A DNA stretch of 64,000 bases, from the NCBI GenBank assembly GCA_902623005.1, contig CACNSC010000009.1, positions 18,424 through 82,423 on the forward strand, in the 5' to 3' direction. Positions within the stretch are counted from its first letter, which is position 1, and each line of letters begins with the position of its first letter. The notes below the pieces were generated by a model that was not told the origin of the DNA, searched no databases, and saw nothing but the letters and a program-made list of their open reading frames with translations. The position numbers were made by a program, and so were the translations under genes. Positions 11,787-21,445 of this stretch are shown here, in pieces. Origin of the DNA: an uncultured Coxiella sp. GTDB lineage: Bacteria; Pseudomonadota; Gammaproteobacteria; Coxiellales; Coxiellaceae.

Positions 11787-12614
11787 ATGGCACAGTGGGT
11801 GATCAATTGGGGTGTTGCGGGTGTAAGTGACTCTGAACGTCCCGCTGCACAGTTGGTTGAGCGAATTTTTGCGTTCACGATACTCATCGTCCTTTTTGTC
11901 GGTTTACTTTTCTCTCAAGACACGAAATTAGAATTTGCAACGAAACAAGATATCCGTTCGATGATGGAGCTGGTTTTTCAATTGTGTGTCATTGTTGAAT
12001 TCGTAACTCTACTGATTCTAACCGAAAAAAAATGGCTTTATGTGCGCAGTAATTGGATGATGCTATTCGTTATTTTTGGATTGTTGTTTACTGATATCTT
12101 TCACGTCTCGCTCTTGGTAATCCCGCTCAAATTATTACGTTTGTTAATGATAGGTGTGGTAATTATCCCAACATTTCGGGTAATGACGCGTTATTATTTT
12201 TTAAATAGTTTGCCAGCGATTTTCGCCGTGAGCTGTATTATCACTTTTTTATTCGGAGTCATTGTTAGTTTCATTGATCCGAACATGAAGACCGGCTTTG
12301 ATGGTATTTGGTGGGCGATACAAACCGTTACCACGGTTGGCTATGGCGATGTTGTACCGCAGACTTTTCTTGGCCGTATCATAGGAATGATTTTAATGAT
12401 TATTGCTGTTGGTATGTTTGTTTCAATCACATCACGGTTGTCAGCATTACTGACTGCTGATCAAAATCAGCGGCAAAATGAACCGAGTTTTCAGCTGCGT
12501 AAAACGGAATTAGTCAGTGAGAAAGTGTTAATTAATGATATTGCTAGTTTAAGTGAACAGCTCTCTGAATTACATAAAAAAGTTGATGATCTTCAGAAAA
12601 AACTCGATCGTTAG
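11787..12614 (+). CDS. Potassium channel-like (6TM, voltage-gated type) ion channel
   Basis: Selectivity filter TVTTVGYGDVVP; several TMs; C-terminal coiled coil. Confidence 0.88.
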   Translation: MAQWVINWGVAGVSDSERPAAQLVERIFAFTILIVLFVGLLFSQDTKLEFATKQDIRSMMELVFQLCVIVEFVTLLILTEKKWLYVRSNWMMLFVIFGLLFTDIFHVSLLVIPLKLLRLLMIGVVIIPTFRVMTRYYFLNSLPAIFAVSCIITFLFGVIVSFIDPNMKTGFDGIWWAIQTVTTVGYGDVVPQTFLGRIIGMILMIIAVGMFVSITSRLSALLTADQNQRQNEPSFQLRKTELVSEKVLINDIASLSEQLSELHKKVDDLQKKLDR

Positions 12615-12622
12615 TTGATATT

Positions 12623-13273
12623 TTATCGCACCAATGCCAAGAATTCACGGCGGGTAATTTCATTGCTTTTAAATAAGCCCAACATTTTTGAAGATGTCAT
12701 AGTGGCTTGTTGTTTCTCAACACCGCGCATCATCATGCATAAGTGTTGTGACTCCATAACAACACCGACACCTCTTGCGCCTGTGATATCGGCAATGGTG
12801 TTGGCGATGTCTTCAGTGAGTTGTTCTTGGATTTGAAATCGACGAGCGTAATGCTCAACAATTCTTGCAAATTTTGATAATCCTAATACTTTACCCTGCG
12901 GAATATATGCAATGTGGCATTTACCGATGAAGGGCAAAAGGTGGTGCTCACACAATGAGAAAAACTCGATATCTTTGACGATCACCATTTCGTCCATGTC
13001 AGAGCTGAATAACGCGCCGTTAACAATGGATTCCAAGTTTTCGTGGTAGCCCTTAGTTAAAAACTTTAGGGCCTCCAATGCGCGTTTTGGTGTTCCAGTC
13101 ATGCCCTCACGATCAGGGTTGTCACCGAGATCGGCAATCAACTGCTTAATAGCAAGTTCGTGGTCACTGGCACAGGATTCTTGTTTGTTTGATAGTTGAT
13201 TAGTAATAGTCATGACAGGTAAAGCGAAGGTTTTGAAGGCTTCGTATTTTTCATTATGTAGTGAATATGTCAA
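12623..13273 (-). CDS. folE: GTP cyclohydrolase I
   Basis: [37 protein letters not shown] motif; true start may be internal. Confidence 0.96.
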   Translation of the reverse strand: MTYSLHNEKYEAFKTFALPVMTITNQLSNKQESCASDHELAIKQLIADLGDNPDREGMTGTPKRALEALKFLTKGYHENLESIVNGALFSSDMDEMVIVKDIEFFSLCEHHLLPFIGKCHIAYIPQGKVLGLSKFARIVEHYARRFQIQEQLTEDIANTIADITGARGVGVVMESQHLCMMMRGVEKQQATMTSSKMLGLFKSNEITRREFLALVR

Positions 13274-13368
13274 GTTTTTATCGCTTGGTTGGCGACGTTG
13301 TAGTGGTCTGATGCGCTATTAAAAAAGAAAATCGGTGGAAAATACGCGAACACGTCGATGATGGGTCG

Positions 13369-14898
13369 TCAGTGGGCGACAGGACCGGCACTGTTGAGAT
13401 CAACGTGTTTGGTGAGTAGCGCTAGTGGAATCACACACAGGAAAGCGATAGCAACGCAGTGATAGGCGTCGATATAGGCTTGCAAGGAGGATTGTTGTAA
13501 GAGCGTTGTTTGCAGCTGTGACAGGGTAGAAGGATCTTGCAGACTCAGGTTTTGCTGTTGTGACCATTGTTGTACATTAGGATTAAACTGACTAAAAGAA
13601 CCGCTCATTTGATTCCAATTGATTTGGGAAAGTCGACTCACCAGCGTGCTCAATACAGAGATACCGATTGAGGTACCTAACATACGTCCATAGCTAAATA
13701 GTCCAGAGCCGTCGGTGATGTCGCTGGTTTTAAGAGTAGCTAGTGCGAAGGTTGACAGCGGCACCATCAGCAGTCCCAGGCCAAAGCCAAAGGGTAGATT
13801 ATCTCTCATCACTACAGTGAAAGAAGCACCCAGGGAGATATGTGCCAACATGGTCGCGCCAGCACTCATACTGACTAAACCGATACAAATGATATATTTT
13901 GCACTCACGCGTTTCATCGCTGCAGCACTGATTGCCATTGCGATGGCGCTAAAAATACCCATCGGTGCCAAAGCTAAGCCGGCATGGATGGCATCGTAAT
14001 TGAACAGAGTTTGTAACATGATGGGTTGTAGCGTAAGAGTGCCAAAAATACTACCGGCAAAGATAGCAAAGATTAGCGTACACAATACGAAGTTACGGTC
14101 ACGGAAGAGGCGTAATTTTACTGCAGGCTCAGGTGCTTTGAGGCTGTGGGCAATGAAAAAAGTCAAACCAACAAGACACAGTGCTAACAGTGCAACAATC
14201 AATGGCGACTGCAGCCAATCCAAAGTGTTACCTTGATCAAGAAATAATTGCAAACAGCCAATACCCAGTATCATAAAACCGATACCCTCCCAGTCAAAAT
14301 GGCGAGGTTTTGGGGGTGTTTTTTCGATGAATACCCAGGCCATGACTACGCCAATAAGGCAAAATGGAACATTCATGTAAAAAATCCAACGCCAGGTAGT
14401 AAAGGCAACAATGTAGCCGCCCAGAGTTGGCCCCATGACTGGTGCAACCATGATGCCTATGCCCCAAATGGCCATCGCTTTACCTTGTTGATTGAGCGGA
14501 AAGCTTTGACGCAAGATCGATTGCGACAATGGAATGAGGGCTGCACCAAAAGCACCCTGCAGCAATCGAAAAATCACCATACTGCTTAAACTACTGGTGA
14601 GACCACACAAACACGAAAATGTCAGAAAACCGATGATATTGGTAATGAGCAGTTGCTTCATGCCAATACGGTCACTTAAAAACCCCGTGAGCGGAATCAT
14701 GATGGCCGAAGCAACAACATAGGAAGTTAATATCCAAGTGATTTGATCAGCATTCGCGCCCAATGTTGCCATCATGTCGGTCAGTGCTACGTTGACTACG
14801 GTGCTATCCAGTACCTCCAAAATTGCAATCAGCATTACCGTGACCACAATCACCCAAGCACGCGCACTGATAGTCTGTGTGGCTTCAACCTGACTCAT
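13369..14898 (-). CDS. EmrB/QacA-type MFS multidrug efflux protein
   Basis: 14-TM DHA2 pattern; LEVLDSTVVNVALTDM motif; 4-bp overlap with upstream HlyD/EmrA gene. Confidence 0.92.
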   Translation of the reverse strand: MSQVEATQTISARAWVIVVTVMLIAILEVLDSTVVNVALTDMMATLGANADQITWILTSYVVASAIMIPLTGFLSDRIGMKQLLITNIIGFLTFSCLCGLTSSLSSMVIFRLLQGAFGAALIPLSQSILRQSFPLNQQGKAMAIWGIGIMVAPVMGPTLGGYIVAFTTWRWIFYMNVPFCLIGVVMAWVFIEKTPPKPRHFDWEGIGFMILGIGCLQLFLDQGNTLDWLQSPLIVALLALCLVGLTFFIAHSLKAPEPAVKLRLFRDRNFVLCTLIFAIFAGSIFGTLTLQPIMLQTLFNYDAIHAGLALAPMGIFSAIAMAISAAAMKRVSAKYIICIGLVSMSAGATMLAHISLGASFTVVMRDNLPFGFGLGLLMVPLSTFALATLKTSDITDGSGLFSYGRMLGTSIGISVLSTLVSRLSQINWNQMSGSFSQFNPNVQQWSQQQNLSLQDPSTLSQLQTTLLQQSSLQAYIDAYHCVAIAFLCVIPLALLTKHVDLNSAGPVAH

Positions 14899-15893
14899 GA
14901 CTGGGATTGCGTAGCATTCACTGTCACGTTGGCACTGGCACCGAGTCGTAACGGGAATGGCGACTGATCTTGGGAAATCAATATTTTGACGGGAAAGCGT
15001 TGCGTTACTTTGACCCAATTACCACTGGCATTTTCCGGTGGTAGTAAGGAAAAACTATTTCCAGTACCAATGCTGATACTTTCAACTATGCCGGTAAATG
15101 GATGATGCGGGTAAAGGTCAGTGGTGATGGTTGCGGTTTGTCCCGCGCGGATATGTTCGATTTGGGTTTCCTTATAATTGGCATTGACCCACCAGTGTTG
15201 GGTATCAACTAAGGCAAAAATGGTATTGTATGCCGTTAACTGATCACCAGGTCGAGTACTGAAGTTAGCAATGTATCCATCACATGGTGCTGTAATTTTG
15301 GTGTACTTTAAATTAAGTTTAGCTGTGGCGAGATCAGCTTTGGCCGCTTGGATCGCTGCATTTTGCTCACCAGCATCGCCCAATTGTTGTTTTGCGGCGG
15401 CTAATTTACTCTTCGCCTGGGCTAATGCTGCTTGGCTAACGGAAAGATCGCTGGTAGCTTGGTCGCCTTGAGCGGGAGCTGCCAGTTTACGTTTGACCAA
15501 GCTTAAAATGCGCTGTGTATTTTTTTCAGTATTAGTGAGAACCGCTTTTGCTTGATCAACGTCGGCTTGAGCCGACTTAATGTCTGAATTTTCTGATGCG
15601 ATTTCTTGTTCGGTATTCTTCAAGTTAGCCTGGGCTTTTTGTAATGCAATGGCAAAGGGCTTTGGATCAATCTCAATCAACAGTTGACCTGCTTTAACCG
15701 CTTGATGATTGTTAATCAACACCTGTTTAACTGAGCCATCGATCTGCGGTGCAATATGAATCACATGCGCCTGCACGTACGCATCATTGGTGCTGGGATG
15801 GTAGGCTTTGTAGTGGTAATAGAAGTAACCCACTGTGCCTAATACCAGGCAGATTAAAAGTGCGATCAGTGGTTTGTAAGTCAGTTTTGGCAT
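14895..15893 (-). CDS. EmrA/HlyD-type membrane fusion protein
   Basis: N-terminal TM, STNDAYVQAHVIHIAPQIDGSVKQVLINNHQAVKAGQLLIEID barrel-sandwich motif, long coiled coil. Confidence 0.93.
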   Translation of the reverse strand: MPKLTYKPLIALLICLVLGTVGYFYYHYKAYHPSTNDAYVQAHVIHIAPQIDGSVKQVLINNHQAVKAGQLLIEIDPKPFAIALQKAQANLKNTEQEIASENSDIKSAQADVDQAKAVLTNTEKNTQRILSLVKRKLAAPAQGDQATSDLSVSQAALAQAKSKLAAAKQQLGDAGEQNAAIQAAKADLATAKLNLKYTKITAPCDGYIANFSTRPGDQLTAYNTIFALVDTQHWWVNANYKETQIEHIRAGQTATITTDLYPHHPFTGIVESISIGTGNSFSLLPPENASGNWVKVTQRFPVKILISQDQSPFPLRLGASANVTVNATQSQS

Positions 15894-16046
15894 GAGTGTG
15901 GTTTATTTGGTCAAACTTAGGTGCAATATAGCACAATCCAGTGATTAGACCTATGTTTGTATAGTATTCTTCACAGTGTCTTGATCTAGACATCGTTGAT
16001 TCCATGCCGTTACAATGCGAGGCTATTTTGTCAGGAGCGCCAATCC

Positions 16047-16526
16047 GTGGAGCCACATCAAAAAGCCGTGCTTGCCGAGCTAGAAATCGATCTCTATCGT
16101 TTGAATACCGACGAAACTCATGTATCAGAGTCTGAGGCAACGTTGTCTGTCCATTATTCTCGTTGTCAGTCTGGCGGGGTGGATTGGCTTTGGGTATTTG
16201 ATCCAGCAACCAATAGCGCTTCAGCACAACAGCTTTTGGATAAGATTATTCTTGCTGTGAAGCATCGAGTACACAAGCAAGAGTCGTTGACTGTATCAAC
16301 ACTGATGACACTTCAGTCCGCTGTTATGGTGTGTTTGGGTGAGACATTGCTTGCGCAGCAGTTACCAGAGGCAGCTTGTACGATTGGTTGGCGCGGGCAA
16401 CTGCAGACAGGTTCGCACGTCCTTATAACGCACGCATTGGGTGACATGCTAGCAAATCCCTCGACGAAGAAGGTGGTTTGGCGCGATCTGCAAAAGTTGC
16501 AAGCCGATCTTACGACGCCGCGGTAA
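16047..16526 (+). CDS. holD: Putative DNA polymerase III psi subunit (divergent HolD)
   Basis: Immediately upstream of rimI as in E. coli; C-terminal HALGDMLANPSTKKVVWRDLQKL resembles HolD C-terminal motif; probable GTG start. Confidence 0.62.
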   Translation: MEPHQKAVLAELEIDLYRLNTDETHVSESEATLSVHYSRCQSGGVDWLWVFDPATNSASAQQLLDKIILAVKHRVHKQESLTVSTLMTLQSAVMVCLGETLLAQQLPEAACTIGWRGQLQTGSHVLITHALGDMLANPSTKKVVWRDLQKLQADLTTPR

Positions 16527-16532
16527 TTGGTA

Positions 16533-17009
16533 ATGATCGATCATACAAATTTTACGATTCGATTGATGCAGCCTCGCGATGTTGCTACGGTTGCCGAAAT
16601 TGCGCGTGCAACCATGCCTCATAGTTGGTCTAGGGCGGTATTCATGGATTGCCTTGAGGGTGATTACCACGCTTGGGTGATGCAGCACGGAAAGCTGGAT
16701 GTTGCCAGTGCGATTGTCGGTTTTGTGGTTGTGCTAGTGCAAATGGAAGAAGGTCAGTTGCTCAAGCTTGCGGTGCGTCAGCGATATCATCGCCAGGGTT
16801 TGGGTAAACGCTTGTTGGCACACGCTATGACGTTTATGCAGCAGCAAGCGGTCAATAAAGTGTTTTTAGAAGTTCGTGCGTCTAATCACGATGCTATTGC
16901 ATTTTATCAATCTATGCAGTTTGACACAGTGGCCAAGCGTAAAAACTATTATCCATTGGGTCAGCAGCGTGAAGATGCTGTGGTGATGCAATGGCAACCA
17001 TCAAGTTAA
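16533..17009 (+). CDS. rimI: GNAT acetyltransferase, RimI-like
   Basis: LAVRQRYHRQGLGKRLLAHAM acetyl-CoA motif; VFLEVRASNHDAIAFYQSMQF motif. Confidence 0.92.
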   Translation: MIDHTNFTIRLMQPRDVATVAEIARATMPHSWSRAVFMDCLEGDYHAWVMQHGKLDVASAIVGFVVVLVQMEEGQLLKLAVRQRYHRQGLGKRLLAHAMTFMQQQAVNKVFLEVRASNHDAIAFYQSMQFDTVAKRKNYYPLGQQREDAVVMQWQPSS

Positions 17010-17049
17010 TGCTATTTTCGTAACGGTAACGTTATAAAAGTGAGAAACA

Positions 17050-18084
17050 ATGATTCAATTAGAAAATATTCAAAAATCTTATCAGCATCGCGGTCAAGTG
17101 AATATGATCCTCAACGCAGTGTCATTACATGTTAATCGAGGAGAGATTTACTGCGTGATAGGAAAAAGTGGTGCAGGGAAAAGTACCTTATTACGTTGTG
17201 TTAATCGATTAATTGCAACTGATTATGGCAGTATCACTATCGATGAGATTAATGTGAATGAATTATCGACCGCGGCACTGAGAGAGTTTCGCAAGCGTAT
17301 TGGTGTGATCTTTCAGCAATTTAATTTATTACAATCTCGAACAGTATGGGGCAACATTGCACTGCCTTTGCAGCTACTGGGCCATTCATCACAAGCAATT
17401 GACGCTAAAGTTTCTGAGTTATTGACACTCGTGGATTTAGAACAGCAGCGGGATAAAACGCCGGCTCAACTTAGTGGTGGTCAAAAACAGCGGGTTGCGA
17501 TTGCACGCGCTTTGGCAACTGAGCCTGACGTTTTACTATGCGATGAGCCAACATCAGCTCTAGATCCTGAGTCAACACAGTCTATTGTTGATTTACTAAA
17601 GCGCATTAATCGTGAAATGAAGCTCACGTTATTGTGGATCACTCACGAAATGGATGTGGTGAAGTCCGTTGCTGACCGAGTGGGTGTGATGCACGACGGA
17701 GCATTGGTTGAAGAGGGTACCGTTGAGGAGTTGTTTGTGAATCCGCAAGCCACTATTACCCGACGTCTAACTCGTTCCTCGTTACACGCCGAGTTACCCG
17801 AGATTGTTAAGACGACATTACAAGCAGATGAAGCACCTGGTTTATCGTTAGTGGCAAGACTGTTATTCACCGGAGAGGCAACGCAACAGCCGGTGCTGGA
17901 TCAATTGCACGATGCCCATAAAATTACTGTCAATATCTTGCAAGCCAATTTGGATCATGTGGGTCATGCTGTGGTTGGTTTTGTGTTATGTCAGTTGAAA
18001 GGTGATGCTAAGCGGGTCCAGCGGGCATTAACTGCCTTACGAGAGCGTGGGGTCACGGTTGAGGAGATTGGTTATGCTCAGTAG
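17050..18084 (+). CDS. metN: Methionine ABC transporter ATP-binding protein
   Basis: Walker A GKSGAGKSTLLRCVNRL, signature LSGGQKQRVAIARALA, C-terminal NIL-like domain. Confidence 0.95.
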   Translation: MIQLENIQKSYQHRGQVNMILNAVSLHVNRGEIYCVIGKSGAGKSTLLRCVNRLIATDYGSITIDEINVNELSTAALREFRKRIGVIFQQFNLLQSRTVWGNIALPLQLLGHSSQAIDAKVSELLTLVDLEQQRDKTPAQLSGGQKQRVAIARALATEPDVLLCDEPTSALDPESTQSIVDLLKRINREMKLTLLWITHEMDVVKSVADRVGVMHDGALVEEGTVEELFVNPQATITRRLTRSSLHAELPEIVKTTLQADEAPGLSLVARLLFTGEATQQPVLDQLHDAHKITVNILQANLDHVGHAVVGFVLCQLKGDAKRVQRALTALRERGVTVEEIGYAQ

Positions 18085-19522
18085 TTCTATTGTTTCAATG
18101 TTAGTGTTTGCGACATGGCAAACGGTGTTGATGGTGTTAGTCTCCAGTATTCTTGGTATTGGTTGCGGTTTATTGGTCGGTATTGTGTTGTTTCAATGGC
18201 GTCATCGCGAATTAATTTACCGTCCGCAGTATTACCGCATTTTGGCTTTTGTTGTGAACGTGGTTCGATCTGTACCTTTTATCATCTTGTTGATTGGTAT
18301 TATTCCGTTTACACGTTGGGTAGTAGGAAGCTCTATTGGTACAGCAGCCGCGATTGTGCCATTGGTTGTGGCGGCAATACCTTTCTATGCACGTATCGCA
18401 GAGTCAGCGTTTGAAGAGGTTCCTACAGGCTTAATTGAAACTGCTCATGCCATGGGGGCGACGCATCGGCAATTCATTTTGCGGTTTTTGTTACCCGAAG
18501 CATTACCAGCATTAATTAAAGGTGCCACACTCACGGTGATTGGCTTAATTGGATATTCAGCAATGGCAGGTGCTGTTGGTGGTGGTGGCTTGGGTGAGTT
18601 AGCCATCAACTACGGCTATCAACGTTTCAATGTCTTAGTCATGTTAGAGACGGTAGTAATATTGGTCATTATTGTACAATTGATTCAATGGTGGGGGGAT
18701 CGCTGTGCGCGCACCCGTCGGGTATTGTCGACTGCCATAGCCAGTTTCTTAGTATTGTTTGTTGGTATGCTTGTATCAGTTTCTGGTAGTCACAGCAGAG
18801 AGGCAACGCTTCGTGTTGGCGTCATTTCAGGTCCAATGCAGGAAGTTATGGCAGTAGCAAAAAAAGTTGCTCAGCGTGACTATCATTTACGCATTAAAGT
18901 TATTGCGTTTGATGATTATATCTTACCGAATACAGCATTAGCCGATGGCGAGATTGATGCGAATATTTTTCAACATATTCCGTACCTAAACACACAAATT
19001 CAAGCACGTAATTATTCTTTGACGCCGCTGGCAAAATTATTTATTTACCCGATGGGATATTTCTCGGTGAAAATCACTCAGCTGGATCAACTTAAAACCG
19101 GAAGTAAAATTGCGATTCCTAACGATCCAAGTAATCAAGGGCGCGCGTTATTATTGTTACAGTCGAGTGGTTTAATCAGCTTGCGCCCTGGGGTTGGTTT
19201 ACTTGCGACGCCGCGAGATATCATAAGAAATCCTAAGCAGTTACATTTTGTTGAAATGCCTGCGGCTCAATGTCCGAGGGCATTGCCTGATGTTGCGATG
19301 GCAGCGTTAACGAATGATTTCGTTGTGCCAGCAGGATTTACTTTGCATCAAGCATTATTGCATGAGCAGTCGGACGCGCCTTATGCCAATGTCATTGTTG
19401 TTCAGAGCGATCGACAAGATGAAGTCGTGTTGCAGACGCTCACTAAGGTCATGCACTCACAGGCTGTCATTGACAAAACCATGCAGTTATTTCCAGATGG
19501 TGCAGCCATTGTTGCTTGGTAG
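18074..19522 (+). CDS. Fused methionine ABC transporter permease (MetI) and substrate-binding domain (MetQ/NlpA)
   Basis: N-terminal permease (EAxAxGxxxxxxxxxxxLPEA-like ETAHAMGATHRQFILRFLLPEALP), then TM, then LRVGVISGPMQEVMAVAKKVA... NlpA-like domain in one frame. Confidence 0.9.
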   Translation: MLSSSIVSMLVFATWQTVLMVLVSSILGIGCGLLVGIVLFQWRHRELIYRPQYYRILAFVVNVVRSVPFIILLIGIIPFTRWVVGSSIGTAAAIVPLVVAAIPFYARIAESAFEEVPTGLIETAHAMGATHRQFILRFLLPEALPALIKGATLTVIGLIGYSAMAGAVGGGGLGELAINYGYQRFNVLVMLETVVILVIIVQLIQWWGDRCARTRRVLSTAIASFLVLFVGMLVSVSGSHSREATLRVGVISGPMQEVMAVAKKVAQRDYHLRIKVIAFDDYILPNTALADGEIDANIFQHIPYLNTQIQARNYSLTPLAKLFIYPMGYFSVKITQLDQLKTGSKIAIPNDPSNQGRALLLLQSSGLISLRPGVGLLATPRDIIRNPKQLHFVEMPAAQCPRALPDVAMAALTNDFVVPAGFTLHQALLHEQSDAPYANVIVVQSDRQDEVVLQTLTKVMHSQAVIDKTMQLFPDGAAIVAW

Positions 19523-19537
19523 TCTTTGGAAATATTA

Positions 19538-20323
19538 TTAGATAGGTTTGGGACTGGGTATTGATGTTTGATTTTCTGTACTTGCCGGGCTGTTCTCTGG
19601 GTTTGTTTCTTTTTGCTTTAGAAACTTCTCAAATATTCGAGATTCTGCTTCGTCGTTATCCCTAAGTTTAGGTTCGGGCGTTGGAATCTGATGATGATCA
19701 CGGATGGCTTGGTCAGAGGGTGATTCTGGATTGGTTTTATTTCCCGGGAGTAACTCTGATTGTAAAGTTTTGTTCTGATCTAAAGTTGGCTCGAGAGGCT
19801 GTCCGGCTGCTATTTCAGGTGTGGGCTCAGTGGCTTGCTGATCCAACAAATACTCGATTTCTTCGGCAATGATGAGTTCTTCTTCGGCGAGCCGGTGATC
19901 TATTATGTAGTCTCTCATCGCAAGTTTTTTATCTTCTTTGTCGTTTTCCATCGCAAGTTTTTTATCTATTTTTTCATCAATAGCATGTTGTTCATTGATA
20001 TTTTTTTTCACACTGTATTGAGTTAATTCTTGTTCACTATCTCCGATATTAATTTCAAAATTATGTTGTTTTTGTTCGTTGCTTAGTCGCGGATGATTGG
20101 CGCAAAGGTTATCGTACTCTCTACCCATTAGCACGGCTTGCGCCTGTGGAGTCAGGTCTGTAAGCCTTAGATTTAGGTCCTTAAACTTTGGTTTTTTTTG
20201 AAGATGTGTACTTATCATCTCAAGACGATTATTTACATTAGTCTGCAGATGACCGATGAAATTTTTCCGTCTCCAGGCCTGAGCATCGTTGGTTGTAGGA
20301 TCAGATTTCTGTGTAGCACTCAT
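19538..20323 (-). CDS. Orphan hydrophilic protein with hendecad-type charged repeat and disordered C-terminus
   Basis: Long ORF with RBS-independent coding look; 33-bp (11-aa) internal repeats; no recognised family. Confidence 0.6.
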   Translation of the reverse strand: MSATQKSDPTTNDAQAWRRKNFIGHLQTNVNNRLEMISTHLQKKPKFKDLNLRLTDLTPQAQAVLMGREYDNLCANHPRLSNEQKQHNFEINIGDSEQELTQYSVKKNINEQHAIDEKIDKKLAMENDKEDKKLAMRDYIIDHRLAEEELIIAEEIEYLLDQQATEPTPEIAAGQPLEPTLDQNKTLQSELLPGNKTNPESPSDQAIRDHHQIPTPEPKLRDNDEAESRIFEKFLKQKETNPENSPASTENQTSIPSPKPI

Positions 20324-20453
20324 GATGGTAATTTCGCATAGTCTAGTGATATTTGAGGTTAGTTTACCAGCAGAAGCTTAAGATAATGTTAAAAAACATA
20401 AAAAATAAAAAACACAACGGTCTGTTTTTAATGATATTTTTTTGTTTTAGGCA

Positions 20454-20909
20454 TTAGCCAGTAACAAATTGTGCTGAGCAGGTGGCAATTAAGCGGTTTT
20501 GATCGTCACGGCAGCGCGATTCTACCACGGTCAGTCGTCTGCCTGATCTTAACGTTTCAGATTCAATATCAAAATATTGGCCTGTGCCGGGTCTTAGGTA
20601 ATTGACTTGCAGGTTAGTGGTGGAGATGTCGGTGATCAGTGCGGTCATCGTCTCCAGAGTTAATTCAGATTGTTTATTGAAAACACTGAGCGAGGCACAC
20701 AGACCTGCACTTGCATCCAATGCAGCTGCAAGGTAACCGCCATGGATGATATGGGTGTAAGGGTTGCCAATCAGTTGGTCAGACATAATGACACGTGTTG
20801 TGAGTTTATCGATGTGTTGGGATTGCAGTGACAAGTTAAGATCACGGTGTAAATGCACGTCGAGGTACTGCTTAATGTATTGAGATTGCAGTGATTCGTT
20901 GGTGCTCAT
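20454..20909 (-). CDS. PaaI-like hotdog thioesterase
   Basis: THIIHGGYLAAALDASAGLCASLS motif; likely start MSTNESL, overlapping trmL stop by 4 bp. Confidence 0.82.
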   Translation of the reverse strand: MSTNESLQSQYIKQYLDVHLHRDLNLSLQSQHIDKLTTRVIMSDQLIGNPYTHIIHGGYLAAALDASAGLCASLSVFNKQSELTLETMTALITDISTTNLQVNYLRPGTGQYFDIESETLRSGRRLTVVESRCRDDQNRLIATCSAQFVTG

Positions 20910-21379
20910 AGGTAACTCTCCAAAGAACCGTACTGGCATTGACGCATTGCCTCATAGGCGATGACGGCGGTCGCATTCGATAGGTTTAAGCTTCGGCTGG
21001 TGGCAAGCATCGGAATACGAATTTTTTGAGAGGTGGGGAATTGCTCGAGTAGAGTTTCAGGTAAACCTCGACTTTCTGGTCCTAGTAGAAAAATATCACC
21101 AGGACGATATTGTGGTGCAGAATGAGCTTGTCTGGCTTTTGTCGTACACAGGAATAGACGATCGGTATTGATCTGCTGAAGAAAATCGGTGATGTCTTTG
21201 TGCTCTCTGATGTTGGCATACTCTTTGTAGTCTAGACCTGCGCGACGGCAGGTCTTGTCGTTGAGTGAGAAGCCAAGCGGATGAATCAAATGAAGTTGGT
21301 TGCCGGAGTTCGCGCACAGACGAATGATATTGCCGGTGTTCGGCGGAATCTCGGGTTCGAATAATGCAATGTGGAACAT
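20906..21379 (-). CDS. trmL: tRNA (cytidine/uridine-2'-O-)-methyltransferase TrmL (SPOUT)
   Basis: IALFEPEIPPNTGNIIRLCANSG and IFLLGPESRGLPE, IPMLATSRSLNLSNATAVIAYEAMRQ motifs. Confidence 0.96.
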   Translation of the reverse strand: MFHIALFEPEIPPNTGNIIRLCANSGNQLHLIHPLGFSLNDKTCRRAGLDYKEYANIREHKDITDFLQQINTDRLFLCTTKARQAHSAPQYRPGDIFLLGPESRGLPETLLEQFPTSQKIRIPMLATSRSLNLSNATAVIAYEAMRQCQYGSLESYL

Positions 21380-21445
21380 GATAATCCTAGTGCGCTAAAA
21401 AAGCGCATCATTCCACAGTTTGTATTACTAGGCAATTGCTTGCCT

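Noticed and set aside
17010-17049. Possible SAM riboswitch upstream of metN
   Set aside because: Only 40 bp separate rimI from metN; too short for a known SAM riboswitch aptamer and no matching motif was seen.
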